Source: JADFDG01 sp965232985
Lineage (GTDB): Bacteria; Pseudomonadota; Gammaproteobacteria; Pseudomonadales; JADFDG01
Direction: 5' to 3'
Length of the DNA: 64,000 bases
NCBI GenBank assembly: GCA_965232985.1
Contig: CBDDRC010000012.1
Span: forward strand, 180,290 to 244,289
Position numbers and translations under genes: made by a program. Each line of letters starts with the position of its first letter. Positions within the stretch are counted from its first letter, which is position 1. The notes under the pieces are model-generated. The model ran no database searches, was not told where the DNA came from, and worked only from the letters and a program-made list of their open reading frames with translations. This document shows positions 1 to 8,193 of the stretch, in pieces.

Positions 1-1
1 T

Positions 2-2140
2 GCGTTCCGGCTCGGTAATCGTTTGCTGGGCAACGGTGCAAAGGCGGCCGGACTTGAAATCACGCTCAATGGCCCGACGCTGCGTTTTCGCACAGCAACG
101 ACGATCGTGCTGACGGGCGCGGAATTGCCGGCAACGCTGGACGATATGCCGGTTCCCTACGGGCAAACGGTTGCTGTTACTGCCGGCGCGGTGCTGCGCA
201 TCGGGCGGGCAGGTGCTGCTGGCGCGCGTGCATTTCTGTGTGTCAAAGGCGGCATCGACGTGCCGGACTATCTGGGCAGCAAGTCGACGTTCACGCTCGG
301 CCAGTTCGGCGGCCACGGTGGCCGCACGTTGCGCGTGGGCGACGTGCTGCATTTGTCCGCTAGCGCTGCGGAACCCGCGCACGGCGTCCTGCCGGAGCGC
401 CTGCGCCCGGCAATCAGCAACAACTGGCAACTACGCTGCCTGTACGGCCCGCATGGTGCGCCGGATTTTTTCACCGCTGGCGATATCGACACCTTCTTCG
501 CTACCGAATGGGACGTCCACTACAACTCCTCGCGCACCGGCGTGCGGCTGATTGGCCCGAAGCCGGAATGGGCACGCACCGATGGCGGCGAAGCCGGGCT
601 GCATCCGTCAAATATCCACGACAACGCCTATGCCATCGGTGCGGTGGATTTTACCGGCGACATGCCGGTGATTCTTGGCCCCGACGGCCCCAGCCTCGGC
701 GGTTTTGTGTGCCCGGTGACAGTGATTGCTGCCGATTTGTGGAAGCTTGGCCAATTGCGGCCCGGTGACAAGATAGTTTTCGTTCCCGTGACGCCGGCAG
801 CGGCGACGGCGATCGAACAGGCGCAGGATGAAGCAATCCGCACGCTGCAAGCTGCAGCGCCGGTGCGTATCGAGACAGTACGTGCGCCGGCGATCATCAA
901 GTCGCTGGGCATTCGTGATCACGTTACCGGCGTTACCTACCGTGCCGCCGGCGACAAGTACCTGCTGGTCGAATACGGCCCGCTGATGCTCGACATCAAC
1001 CTGCGTTTTCGCGTGCATGCGTTGTGGCAATGGCTGCGCGCGGCAAAATTGCCCGGCATTATCGATCTCACGCCGGGTATTCGCTCGCTGCAGGTGCACT
1101 ATGACAGTAAGCGTCTTGCGCGCGCGAAACTGCTAGATATTCTTGCGCATGCAGAAGCCGAACTTGTCGGTATTGACGACATGAGCGTGCCGTCGCGTAT
1201 CGTCTGTCTGCCGTTGAGCTGGGACGATACAGCGACAAAAATCGCCATCGAAAAATACATGCAGTCAGTGCGCAAAGATGCACCTTGGTGCCCGTCAAAC
1301 ATCGAGTTCATCCGGCGCATCAACGGCCTGACCGATGAGGCAGTGGTAAAACGCATCGTGTTCGACGCCGAATACCTGGTCATGGGGCTGGGTGATGTAT
1401 ACCTCGGCGCGCCGGTGGCGACGCCGCTGGACCCGCGCCATCGTCTGGTCACCACCAAATACAACCCGGCGCGCACCTGGACACCTGAAAATGCGGTGGG
1501 CATCGGCGGCTCCTATCTGTGCGTCTATGGCATGGAGGGCCCCGGTGGCTATCAGTTTGTCGGCCGCACGGTGCAAATGTGGAACCGCTGGCGCAAGACA
1601 CCGGAATTCACCGAGCCCTGGCTGCTGCGCTTTTTCGACAAAATCCGTTTCTTCCCGGTCAGTGGCGAGGAATTGCTGGAGATGCGCGAGGCATTTCCGC
1701 GCGGTGGCTATGCACTGCGCATCGAGGAGTCGACATTCAGTCTGCGGCAGTACAACAATTTTCTTGCCGAAAACGACGCCAGCATCCGGGCTTTCAAGGC
1801 GACGCAGCAGGCGGCGTTCGATGCCGAGCGTGAACGCTGGCAGCATGCCGGCCATGGGGATCTTGCCCTGCCGCTGGAAGCAGAAATCGGGTCAGACAGG
1901 GAGGTAGTGCTGGCCGATAACGAAGTGCTGTTGCAATCGCATGTGCCGGGCAGCGTCTGGCAGCTGGCAGCACAAATCGGTGACGTGCTCGAAGCCGGGA
2001 TGCCGGTGGTCATTGTGGAGTCGATGAAGATGGAAATTCCGGTAGCAACGCCGCGCCGCCTGCGACTGAAGAAAATACTGGTGGCAGCCGGTGCCCAGGT
2101 GCAGCCTGGCACGCCCTTGGCCATCGGCGAATATCTGTGA
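2..2140 (+). CDS. uca: Urea carboxylase, C-terminal part (5' end outside window)
   Basis: Biotin-dependent enzyme that carboxylates urea to allophanate using ATP and bicarbonate, the first step of the nickel-free urea degradation route. The frame runs in from the window edge without a start, so the biotin carboxylase half lies upstream. What is visible is, in order, a KipA/allophanate-hydrolase-subunit-2-like carboxyltransferase part (to about residue 290), a KipI/subunit-1-like part (to about 520) and a C-terminal biotinyl domain with the motif ESMKM (target Lys codon 2027-2029). It ends 24 bp before the allophanate hydrolase gene, which acts on its product, so the two form one operon. A stand-alone 5-oxoprolinase (PxpBC) is unlikely because those lack a fused biotinyl domain. 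Confidence 0.93.
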   Translation, partial: AFRLGNRLLGNGAKAAGLEITLNGPTLRFRTATTIVLTGAELPATLDDMPVPYGQTVAVTAGAVLRIGRAGAAGARAFLCVKGGIDVPDYLGSKSTFTLGQFGGHGGRTLRVGDVLHLSASAAEPAHGVLPERLRPAISNNWQLRCLYGPHGAPDFFTAGDIDTFFATEWDVHYNSSRTGVRLIGPKPEWARTDGGEAGLHPSNIHDNAYAIGAVDFTGDMPVILGPDGPSLGGFVCPVTVIAADLWKLGQLRPGDKIVFVPVTPAAATAIEQAQDEAIRTLQAAAPVRIETVRAPAIIKSLGIRDHVTGVTYRAAGDKYLLVEYGPLMLDINLRFRVHALWQWLRAAKLPGIIDLTPGIRSLQVHYDSKRLARAKLLDILAHAEAELVGIDDMSVPSRIVCLPLSWDDTATKIAIEKYMQSVRKDAPWCPSNIEFIRRINGLTDEAVVKRIVFDAEYLVMGLGDVYLGAPVATPLDPRHRLVTTKYNPARTWTPENAVGIGGSYLCVYGMEGPGGYQFVGRTVQMWNRWRKTPEFTEPWLLRFFDKIRFFPVSGEELLEMREAFPRGGYALRIEESTFSLRQYNNFLAENDASIRAFKATQQAAFDAERERWQHAGHGDLALPLEAEIGSDREVVLADNEVLLQSHVPGSVWQLAAQIGDVLEAGMPVVIVESMKMEIPVATPRRLRLKKILVAAGAQVQPGTPLAIGEYL

Positions 2141-2164
2141 ACGAATCTCGGTGAGAGGATACAG

Positions 2165-3937
2165 ATGAATATCGATACAAAGACCATGCCGTTTACCATC
2201 GCTTCACTTCGCGCGGGTTATCTTGGCGGCGTACTTGAACTGGCTGCCGTTTTTGCCGTCGTGCGCAACCGGATCGCCGCGCACAACAACAATCCGATCT
2301 GGCTTTACCTCGCCGATGATCTCGCGTTGGCACGCGAATTCGATCGCGTACGTGCGCTCGATATGAACACCCATCCGCTGTGGGGCATCCCGTTTGCCGT
2401 CAAGGACAACATCGATGTGGGTGGCATGCCGACAACCGCCGGATGCCCGGCATTTGCCCGCATGGCGCATGCCGATGCGCCGGTTGTTGCTGCTTTGCGT
2501 GCAGCCGGTGCGATTGTCGTCGGCAAGACCAACCTCGACCAGTTTGCGACCGGTCTGGTGGGCACGCGCTCACCCTATGGTGAAGTGCACAATGCCATTG
2601 TTCCGGCAATGATCAGCGGCGGTTCGAGTTCCGGCTCGGCAGTGGCGCTCGCACTTGCGCAGGTAGCGTTCGCGCTCGGCACCGACACGGCCGGTTCCGG
2701 CCGCGTACCGGCGGCGCTGAACGGGCTGGTCGGCATAAAGCCGTCGCGCGGCTTGCTGAGCACGCGTGGTGTCGTGCCGGCCTGCCGGACACTGGATTGC
2801 GTCAGCCTGTTTACGCGTGATATCGCCGATTCTGCGGTTCTATTGCCGCTGGTTCGTACCTGCGATCCGCTTGATGCATACAGTCGGCAATCAACACTGG
2901 ATGCATCACTTGCTGAAAAAATCGTCATTGGCGTGCCGCGTGCCGACCAGCTTGCTTTTTTCGGCAATCACGAGGCGTCGGCGTTGTTTACGTCGGCCCT
3001 CAATCAGGTGCGCGCCAGCGGGGCGGACATTGTCGAGATCGACTTCCTGCCATTCATCGAAGCCGGGCAGTTGCTCTACGAAGGCCCTTGGGTTGCCGAG
3101 CGGTTTCTGGTGGCGAAAAAGCTGCTCGCTGCGCAGCCGGATGCGTTGCTGCCGGTTACCCGCGCGATCATCGGTGGCGGTGAACATCTCAAGGCCGACG
3201 ACGCCTTTGCGGCCTTGTACCGGTTGCAGTCGTTGCGCCGCGCCATTGAACCTGTGCTGGCGACAGTGACTGCCATCCTCACACCGACCATCGGCACGCA
3301 TTTCACCCGCGCGCAGGTGGCAGCAGATCCGGTGCGTTTGAACACTGAGCTGGGTTACTACACCAATTTCATGAATTTGCTCGATCTTGCTGCTATTGCC
3401 GTACCGCACGGGCGGTTCGCCAGCGGTCTGCCGGCGGGCGTAACGCTGTTTGCTGATCATGGCAGCGACTTCAAGCTGCTGAGCTTGGCGGCGAAATTGT
3501 TTCCGGACGCGTCCGGTGCTTACGTGCCCCCGGCGGATGACATGCCACGCCTCGACATACTCGTTTGCGGCGCCCACATGCTGGGCCTGCCGCTAAACGC
3601 GCAGTTGACCGGGCGCGGGGCTATTTTTCGTGAGGCGGTGAAAACCGCGTTGTGCTACCGCCTTTACGCATTGCCCGGCGGCCCGCCGTTCCGTCCGGCG
3701 CTGCTGCGTGTGGCGCCAGGTGAGGCAGGTGGCAGTATTAATGCGGAAATCTGGTCGTTGCCGGCGTCACGCTGGGGTGATTTCGTGCAATTGATTCCGG
3801 CGCCGCTGGGTATTGGCACCGTCGAACTCATGGACGGCCGCCAAGTGAAGGGTTTTATCGGTGAGGGTTACGCGGCCAGTGGGGCACGGGATATCACTGC
3901 GCTTGGCGGCTGGCGGGCGTTTCTGGCCACGGGTTGA
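2165..3937 (+). CDS. atzF: Allophanate hydrolase
   Basis: Amidase-signature enzyme that hydrolyses allophanate to ammonia and CO2, completing the urea carboxylase pathway. The 590-residue length matches full-length AtzF: an N-terminal amidase domain plus the C-terminal domain of roughly 150 residues found in this family. The Ser-cisSer-Lys triad is visible as K80 (in AVKDNID), S154 (in GGSSSGSA) and S178 (in DTAGSGR); the 74- and 24-residue spacings are those of characterised AtzF. The ATG at 2165 follows GAGAGGAT at a good distance. Cytoplasmic, co-transcribed with the upstream urea carboxylase. It converges with the minus-strand cluster ending at 3994, with only 56 bp between. Confidence 0.95.
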   Translation: MNIDTKTMPFTIASLRAGYLGGVLELAAVFAVVRNRIAAHNNNPIWLYLADDLALAREFDRVRALDMNTHPLWGIPFAVKDNIDVGGMPTTAGCPAFARMAHADAPVVAALRAAGAIVVGKTNLDQFATGLVGTRSPYGEVHNAIVPAMISGGSSSGSAVALALAQVAFALGTDTAGSGRVPAALNGLVGIKPSRGLLSTRGVVPACRTLDCVSLFTRDIADSAVLLPLVRTCDPLDAYSRQSTLDASLAEKIVIGVPRADQLAFFGNHEASALFTSALNQVRASGADIVEIDFLPFIEAGQLLYEGPWVAERFLVAKKLLAAQPDALLPVTRAIIGGGEHLKADDAFAALYRLQSLRRAIEPVLATVTAILTPTIGTHFTRAQVAADPVRLNTELGYYTNFMNLLDLAAIAVPHGRFASGLPAGVTLFADHGSDFKLLSLAAKLFPDASGAYVPPADDMPRLDILVCGAHMLGLPLNAQLTGRGAIFREAVKTALCYRLYALPGGPPFRPALLRVAPGEAGGSINAEIWSLPASRWGDFVQLIPAPLGIGTVELMDGRQVKGFIGEGYAASGARDITALGGWRAFLATG

Positions 3938-3993
3938 CGTCCGGGTGCGCGTTGCGCGACCGGATACTCAGCGTCTGGCTGTTTGGGGTTCGA

Positions 3994-4437
3994 TCAAGCT
4001 GACTTGCGTGGAATGGCCAGCGTCAGTGTTGCCGGCACACAAAGGCCCGCATCGGTGGCAACGGCAATACTGATATCCACCAACGATTGCCCTTGCTCAT
4101 CGGTATAGCGTTTTTCCACACGCCCTTCACCGCACAGAACGTCGCCTGCATAGATGGAAGCGCGCATTTGGATGCTGCGTTTTTTGATAAAGGCATGTGG
4201 CCCGCACCACCCGGTGGCGATGCGGTCGATAAAGCCCTCAATGGCCATGGTATTGAGGTAGATCTGCCGCTGGCCCTGATTTTTCGCATACTCGGGATTA
4301 TGGTGGCCGGGGAAATAATCATTGGTGGCGGCGGCATCGAGAATGACTTTTTCATAGGGGACGGCCATGGTCACCTTGGCTATCGCATCACCCGTTTGAA
4401 TATCATCCCAATATTTGCAGGTACGGTTAATCGCCAT
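3994..4437 (-). CDS. MaoC-like (hot-dog fold) hydratase-family protein, short
   Basis: 147-residue single hot-dog-fold protein of the MaoC/R-hydratase type. The Asp-x4-His hydratase motif is visible near residue 43 (NDYFPGHHNP). It would add water to an enoyl-CoA, or be the structural partner of the neighbouring MaoC-like protein. ATG 4437 was chosen because AAAGGG lies 9 bp upstream; an in-frame TTG at 4446 would add three residues without a better ribosome site. It is the last gene of the minus-strand cluster, 36 bp after the other MaoC gene. Paired small MaoC proteins beside a DUF35 gene recall ChsH1-ChsH2 of steroid side-chain degradation. Family assignment is firm; the substrate is unknown. 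Confidence 0.8.
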   Translation of the reverse strand: MAINRTCKYWDDIQTGDAIAKVTMAVPYEKVILDAAATNDYFPGHHNPEYAKNQGQRQIYLNTMAIEGFIDRIATGWCGPHAFIKKRSIQMRASIYAGDVLCGEGRVEKRYTDEQGQSLVDISIAVATDAGLCVPATLTLAIPRKSA

Positions 4438-4473
4438 AATATCCAACCCTTTCAGCTTGCATTATGCGTTTAT

Positions 4474-5007
4474 TCAATGGCTGTCATAGCGGAACAGATT
4501 ATTGGTTTGCACGGCCACCAACTCACCTTTTTGGTTGAAGAATTCCGCTTCCGTGGTAATAAAATGGCCGACGCCAAGGCGGGTATCCTTCTTCGCTGAT
4601 AGCGCCGTTAATTTATCTTGCGCTGTTACGATGTCACCGACAAACAAGTGGCGATGGAATGCTGCACTCGTGGCCACATTGATCAGGGTTTTGCCGGGCA
4701 GCGGTACTTTTACCGCCATCATGAAGTGCCGGGGAATTTTTTCAGGGTGCCACTGCAACGGCATGCACCAGGTCAGCAGCATGCCCGGTGGTGCAACTAT
4801 GCCACCCCATTGTTTCTGCGCGTACGCGCTGTCCCAGTGGCTGGCATTGCCGTCTTCGACCAGTGAGCAGTAAAGTTTGATCATTTCCCAGGTAACTGAA
4901 AATTCCGCAACGATCTTCTCGCCGGGCTTGTTCAGTAGCGCCAAGGCGTCTTCATAACTGCCGTAACTCAGTGGAAACGGCTCCTTGTGTTCTGATGCGG
5001 TTGTCAT
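4474..5007 (-). CDS. MaoC_dehydrat_N / FAS1-type dehydratase-domain protein
   Basis: 177-residue hot-dog-fold protein of the MaoC dehydratase N-terminal type. The motif VEDGNASHWD near residue 52 gives a D-x4-H pair like that of MaoC hydratases. Its central part (IVAPPGMLLTW) is typical of the family. It probably forms a heteromer with the MaoC protein encoded 36 bp downstream and acts on an acyl-CoA made by the acyl-CoA dehydrogenase of the same cluster. ATG 5007 opens the frame, with a GGGA-rich stretch upstream. Whether this subunit or its partner carries the active site cannot be decided, since both have D-x4-H. Confidence 0.8.
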   Translation of the reverse strand: MTTASEHKEPFPLSYGSYEDALALLNKPGEKIVAEFSVTWEMIKLYCSLVEDGNASHWDSAYAQKQWGGIVAPPGMLLTWCMPLQWHPEKIPRHFMMAVKVPLPGKTLINVATSAAFHRHLFVGDIVTAQDKLTALSAKKDTRLGVGHFITTEAEFFNQKGELVAVQTNNLFRYDSH

Positions 5008-5060
5008 TTTCCCATGCTCCCTGTGCGCTGCCGGCGGGTTTCAAAAAAGCCTGCATGCCT

Positions 5061-5501
5061 TCAGTGACGCGGTTGAAACTGCGGAATTTTCATATCGCCG
5101 CGCTCTTCAAATATGACGCCAACGGGCATGTCGATGGCTACGCTCTGCGGGTCACAATTCAGCACGTTGGCCATCATACGCGGGCCTTCTTCCAGCTCGA
5201 TAATGGCCAACACGTAAGGCACGGCGTTTTTATAGGCTGGGAAAGGAGCCTGATGAATAATGGAAAAACTGTACACTTTTCCGTTGCCGCTTGCGTTGTG
5301 CCAGCCAAGGTTTTGACTGAAGCAGAACGGGCACCACATGCGAGGATAAAAAAACACCGAATCACAGTCTTTGCACTGGGGTATGACGAATTTTTCCTTC
5401 GTTGCGCAATCCCAGTAATGCTGTGCGCCAGGTGTTATTTTTGGTTTCGGCTTTTCTGGGATGGCTGCGGGCTCGTCTGGCAGGATATTTTTCTGGCTCA
5501 T
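5061..5501 (-). CDS. DUF35 / OB-fold zinc-ribbon acyl-CoA-associated protein
   Basis: 146-residue protein with an N-terminal rubredoxin-like zinc ribbon (C43-x2-C46 and C57-x2-C60) followed by an OB-fold, the DUF35 architecture. Members bind acyl-CoA and work as obligate partners of thiolase-like enzymes. In mycobacteria the DUF35 domain of ChsH2 binds the aldolase Ltp2. Here the thiolase-like gene lies 81 bp upstream, so a two-subunit enzyme is likely. ATG 5501 is preferred over a longer frame opening at 5582: GAAGAG precedes it at proper spacing, and the extra 27 codons look unlike protein. Function is inferred from family and context. Confidence 0.85.
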   Translation of the reverse strand: MSQKNILPDEPAAIPEKPKPKITPGAQHYWDCATKEKFVIPQCKDCDSVFFYPRMWCPFCFSQNLGWHNASGNGKVYSFSIIHQAPFPAYKNAVPYVLAIIELEEGPRMMANVLNCDPQSVAIDMPVGVIFEERGDMKIPQFQPRH

Positions 5502-5582
5502 AATGATTTCTCTTCGTAACAGGAGCGTTCGTTTATCGGGGCCGGTTGAGTATCGTGTTGTGCCGCACTTATCATGCTGCAA

Positions 5583-6755
5583 TCAGCTTTGTTTACCCAA
5601 TATCAGCGTGCTGTGCTCGCTCATCATGCCGCCGTAAGAGTGCACCAGGGCGATGTTGTTCCGTATCAATTGCCGCTCTCCGGCGATGCCCATGATTTGT
5701 TGGGCTGCCGAAACGATCATCGACATGCCGGAAGTGTCTCCGGTGTGGCCGAACGACAGCAGGCCGCCATAGGTGTTTACCGGGAAGCTGCCGCCAGGAC
5801 GAGTGGCGCCGGACTGAAAAAATTTACCGGCTTTCCCGCGCGGGCATAAATCAAGCTCTTCCATGAATGCCAGGGGATTAACGGTAAACGCATCGTAGAT
5901 TTCCGCGAATTGAATGTCGGAAGGGGTTAGCCCGGCACGTCGATAGGCTTGCTCGCCGGATTTTTTGCAACCCACGTTCATTAAATCCGGTGCCTGGGAA
6001 ATATTGCGATGGTTGTGATATTCACCACTACCCAACACGTAAGCAGGTTGCGGATTGATTCTCTTCGCCAGCGACTGATTGGTAACCAGTATTGCTGCGC
6101 CTCCTTCCAGTGGTATTGAGCAATCAAACAGGTGAAATGGCGAGGCAATGGGGCGCGAGCCTCGTACCTTCGCGACGGTCAAGGCTTCAGTGCCGTAGGT
6201 GGCTGCCTTAGGATTTTTCAATGCCCATTCGCGGCACGAAACAGCCACTTCGGCAAAGTGTTCGGCCGTGGCGCCATACTCATGCATGTACCGCGTGGCC
6301 ACCTGGGCATACATGGCGGGAATGAATGAACCGTACGGAAACTCAAACGCCGGATGAGTCACCATCCGTGCCATCGACTCGGCGCCGCCGGCCCCGACTT
6401 TGGGGAACTTGCCTGCGCCCAGGCACAGCACGCTGTCCACGATTCCCCGCTGGATGGCCAATGCCGCACGTTGGATCATCACACCATAAGTGGAGCCACC
6501 CGTATTCATGGTGTCGCTAAACAGTGGGCGTATACCCATCTCTTCGTAGAGCTGTTCATGAATAAAAATATCGGCACCCTCGCCGCTGGCCATTCCGGAA
6601 GGGCAGGCCAGAAGCCCCTGAATGTCGTTTGGCTTCACATTCCATTCCGATAAAAACTGACGAATGACATCAATGTACAGGGCGTAGCCGTCTTTTTCCG
6701 GATAACGCCCCGGCTTCATTTCCGATACGGCCGCAATGGCTACAGCTTCCGACAT
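5583..6755 (-). CDS. Thiolase-like protein lacking the thiolase Cys/His, Ltp2-like aldolase candidate
   Basis: 390-residue thiolase-fold protein of the SCP-x/lipid-transfer-protein type. The N-terminal thiolase cysteine position reads NTGGST (84-89), so no nucleophilic Cys. The usual HEAF/HDCF histidine is a tyrosine (EIYDAF, Y287). The C-terminal glycine loop GHTG (336-339) is kept, without the second catalytic Cys. Such Cys-less, Tyr-containing relatives include Ltp2, a retro-aldolase that cleaves steroid side-chain beta-hydroxyacyl-CoAs and needs a DUF35 partner, which is the next gene. ATG 6755 with AGAGGA upstream is chosen over a frame extending to 6998. It could still be a non-catalytic or other Claisen-type enzyme. 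Confidence 0.82.
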   Translation of the reverse strand: MSEAVAIAAVSEMKPGRYPEKDGYALYIDVIRQFLSEWNVKPNDIQGLLACPSGMASGEGADIFIHEQLYEEMGIRPLFSDTMNTGGSTYGVMIQRAALAIQRGIVDSVLCLGAGKFPKVGAGGAESMARMVTHPAFEFPYGSFIPAMYAQVATRYMHEYGATAEHFAEVAVSCREWALKNPKAATYGTEALTVAKVRGSRPIASPFHLFDCSIPLEGGAAILVTNQSLAKRINPQPAYVLGSGEYHNHRNISQAPDLMNVGCKKSGEQAYRRAGLTPSDIQFAEIYDAFTVNPLAFMEELDLCPRGKAGKFFQSGATRPGGSFPVNTYGGLLSFGHTGDTSGMSMIVSAAQQIMGIAGERQLIRNNIALVHSYGGMMSEHSTLILGKQS

Positions 6756-6850
6756 ACAAAAATTCCTCTTGTGTTTTGCCGCTGCGGGTGAGAACACCAA
6801 AAAATTCCAGCAACGAGAAAAGGGTATTTTTCCTGATATTGTTTTTCGAA

Positions 6851-8011
6851 TTAATAGGAGCGTGGCATACCAAGCACTTTTTCGCCGATATAACTCAGGA
6901 TAACCTCCCTGTTTAACGGGGCGGTGCGCAGCAGTCGCGCCAGCGGATACAAGTCGAATATGCCGTACTCTTTTGTAAAGCCATTGCCACCGAAGCATTG
7001 CACTGATGCATCGCAGGCATGAATGGCAGCTTCTGCGGCGGCATATTTCGCCATGTTGGAAAATTCACCGGCAGACATTTTATTGTCAAATGCCCAAGCG
7101 GCCTTGTAGGTCATCAGACGCGCCAGCTCGACTTCTGTTTTTGCCGCCGCAAGGGGATGTTGCAGGCCCTGGTAGGCCCCGATGGGCCCATTGAAGACCA
7201 CGCGTTCGCTGGCATATTTTGCTGCCAGCCTGATGGCATAATTGCCTATGCCGGTACACAGAGCGGCCAGAATGATCCGTTCCGGATTCAACGTATCAAA
7301 CAAAATATCAAAGCCACGATCCACTTTCCCAACAACGTTTTCTTCAGTGAGTTCCAGCTCATCGAAAAAAACCTGGCACTGGTTTTCCGGCATACAAATG
7401 CTCACTGGAATGTTGTGCTTGGTGATTTTTGGGTCGTGCATGTCGACGACAAACAAGGTAAAACCATCGGTCTTGCGCTTGCCGTCTTTCAGGGCGGTAG
7501 TGCGCGCCACCACCAGGCCGAAGTCTGCGGTGTCGGCATCGGTGATATATGTCTTGGCGCCACTCAAATAAAATTTGCCATTTTTCTGTTTGGCAAACGT
7601 AGAAATATTCATTGAGTTACTGCCGGCATCCGGCTCGGTAATGGCAAAGCAAAAGCGTTTTTTTCCGGAACACACATCGGGAAGGTAACGGACTTTTTGT
7701 TCTTCCGTGCCATGCATGGCGATCAGCGGCAGCGACATGGTTGAGCTGATCACCAGGCTCAAAAGCGGAATGCCGTGATTCGACAGGCCTTCCATGAACA
7801 GCGCCATTTCGGTCATGCCAAGGCCGGTGCCACCGTATTGCTCGGGCACCATAATGCCGAGAAAGCCGTCACGGGCAACCTGTTGATACATTTCCGAGGG
7901 GAATGCACGGGCCTCGGCCTTCGCCATCCAGTACTTTCGGTCGTACTGCTTGCTGAGCTGCCCGCCATATTCATAAATGGCTTTTTGCTCCGGGCTGAAA
8001 TCAAAATTCAT
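6851..8011 (-). CDS. Acyl-CoA dehydrogenase family protein
   Basis: FAD-dependent acyl-CoA dehydrogenase of 386 residues, normal for the family, expected to introduce an alpha,beta double bond in an acyl-CoA and pass electrons to ETF. Visible are the N-terminal helical domain, the FAD/substrate signature (AITEPDAGSNS, about residue 125) and the C-terminal helical domain with CFGGNGFTKEY. The usual YEGT region with the catalytic Glu reads RTAPLNRE, a variant seen in other ACAD subfamilies. ATG 8011 has GGGAG 8 bp upstream; the open frame extends far upstream into antisense of nuoN and is not used. First gene of the five-gene acyl-CoA cluster, 95 bp before the thiolase-like gene. Confidence 0.9.
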   Translation of the reverse strand: MNFDFSPEQKAIYEYGGQLSKQYDRKYWMAKAEARAFPSEMYQQVARDGFLGIMVPEQYGGTGLGMTEMALFMEGLSNHGIPLLSLVISSTMSLPLIAMHGTEEQKVRYLPDVCSGKKRFCFAITEPDAGSNSMNISTFAKQKNGKFYLSGAKTYITDADTADFGLVVARTTALKDGKRKTDGFTLFVVDMHDPKITKHNIPVSICMPENQCQVFFDELELTEENVVGKVDRGFDILFDTLNPERIILAALCTGIGNYAIRLAAKYASERVVFNGPIGAYQGLQHPLAAAKTEVELARLMTYKAAWAFDNKMSAGEFSNMAKYAAAEAAIHACDASVQCFGGNGFTKEYGIFDLYPLARLLRTAPLNREVILSYIGEKVLGMPRSY

Positions 8012-8120
8012 CTTGAACACTCCCTGGTGCATTTCCCTTGATGTTTTGAACCCCGGCGTGATGCTGCCGATCAGGTTTTTGCCTGGCGAGCACAGGCTGC
8101 TGGATTTTGCCAAACGACAC

Positions 8121-8152
8121 AAGCCGGCAGCTGCGCATACACAGGCCGGCTT
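8121..8152. terminator. Hairpin between nuoN and the acyl-CoA cluster
   Basis: Perfect 8-bp inverted repeat AAGCCGGC/GCCGGCTT with a 16-base loop, 42 bp after the nuoN stop. No clear T run follows on the minus strand, so termination of the nuo transcript here is only a possibility. Confidence 0.35.
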
Positions 8153-8193
8153 ATCGGAATTTTCCGTAACAGGCGGGATGACGCCCGGATCGT

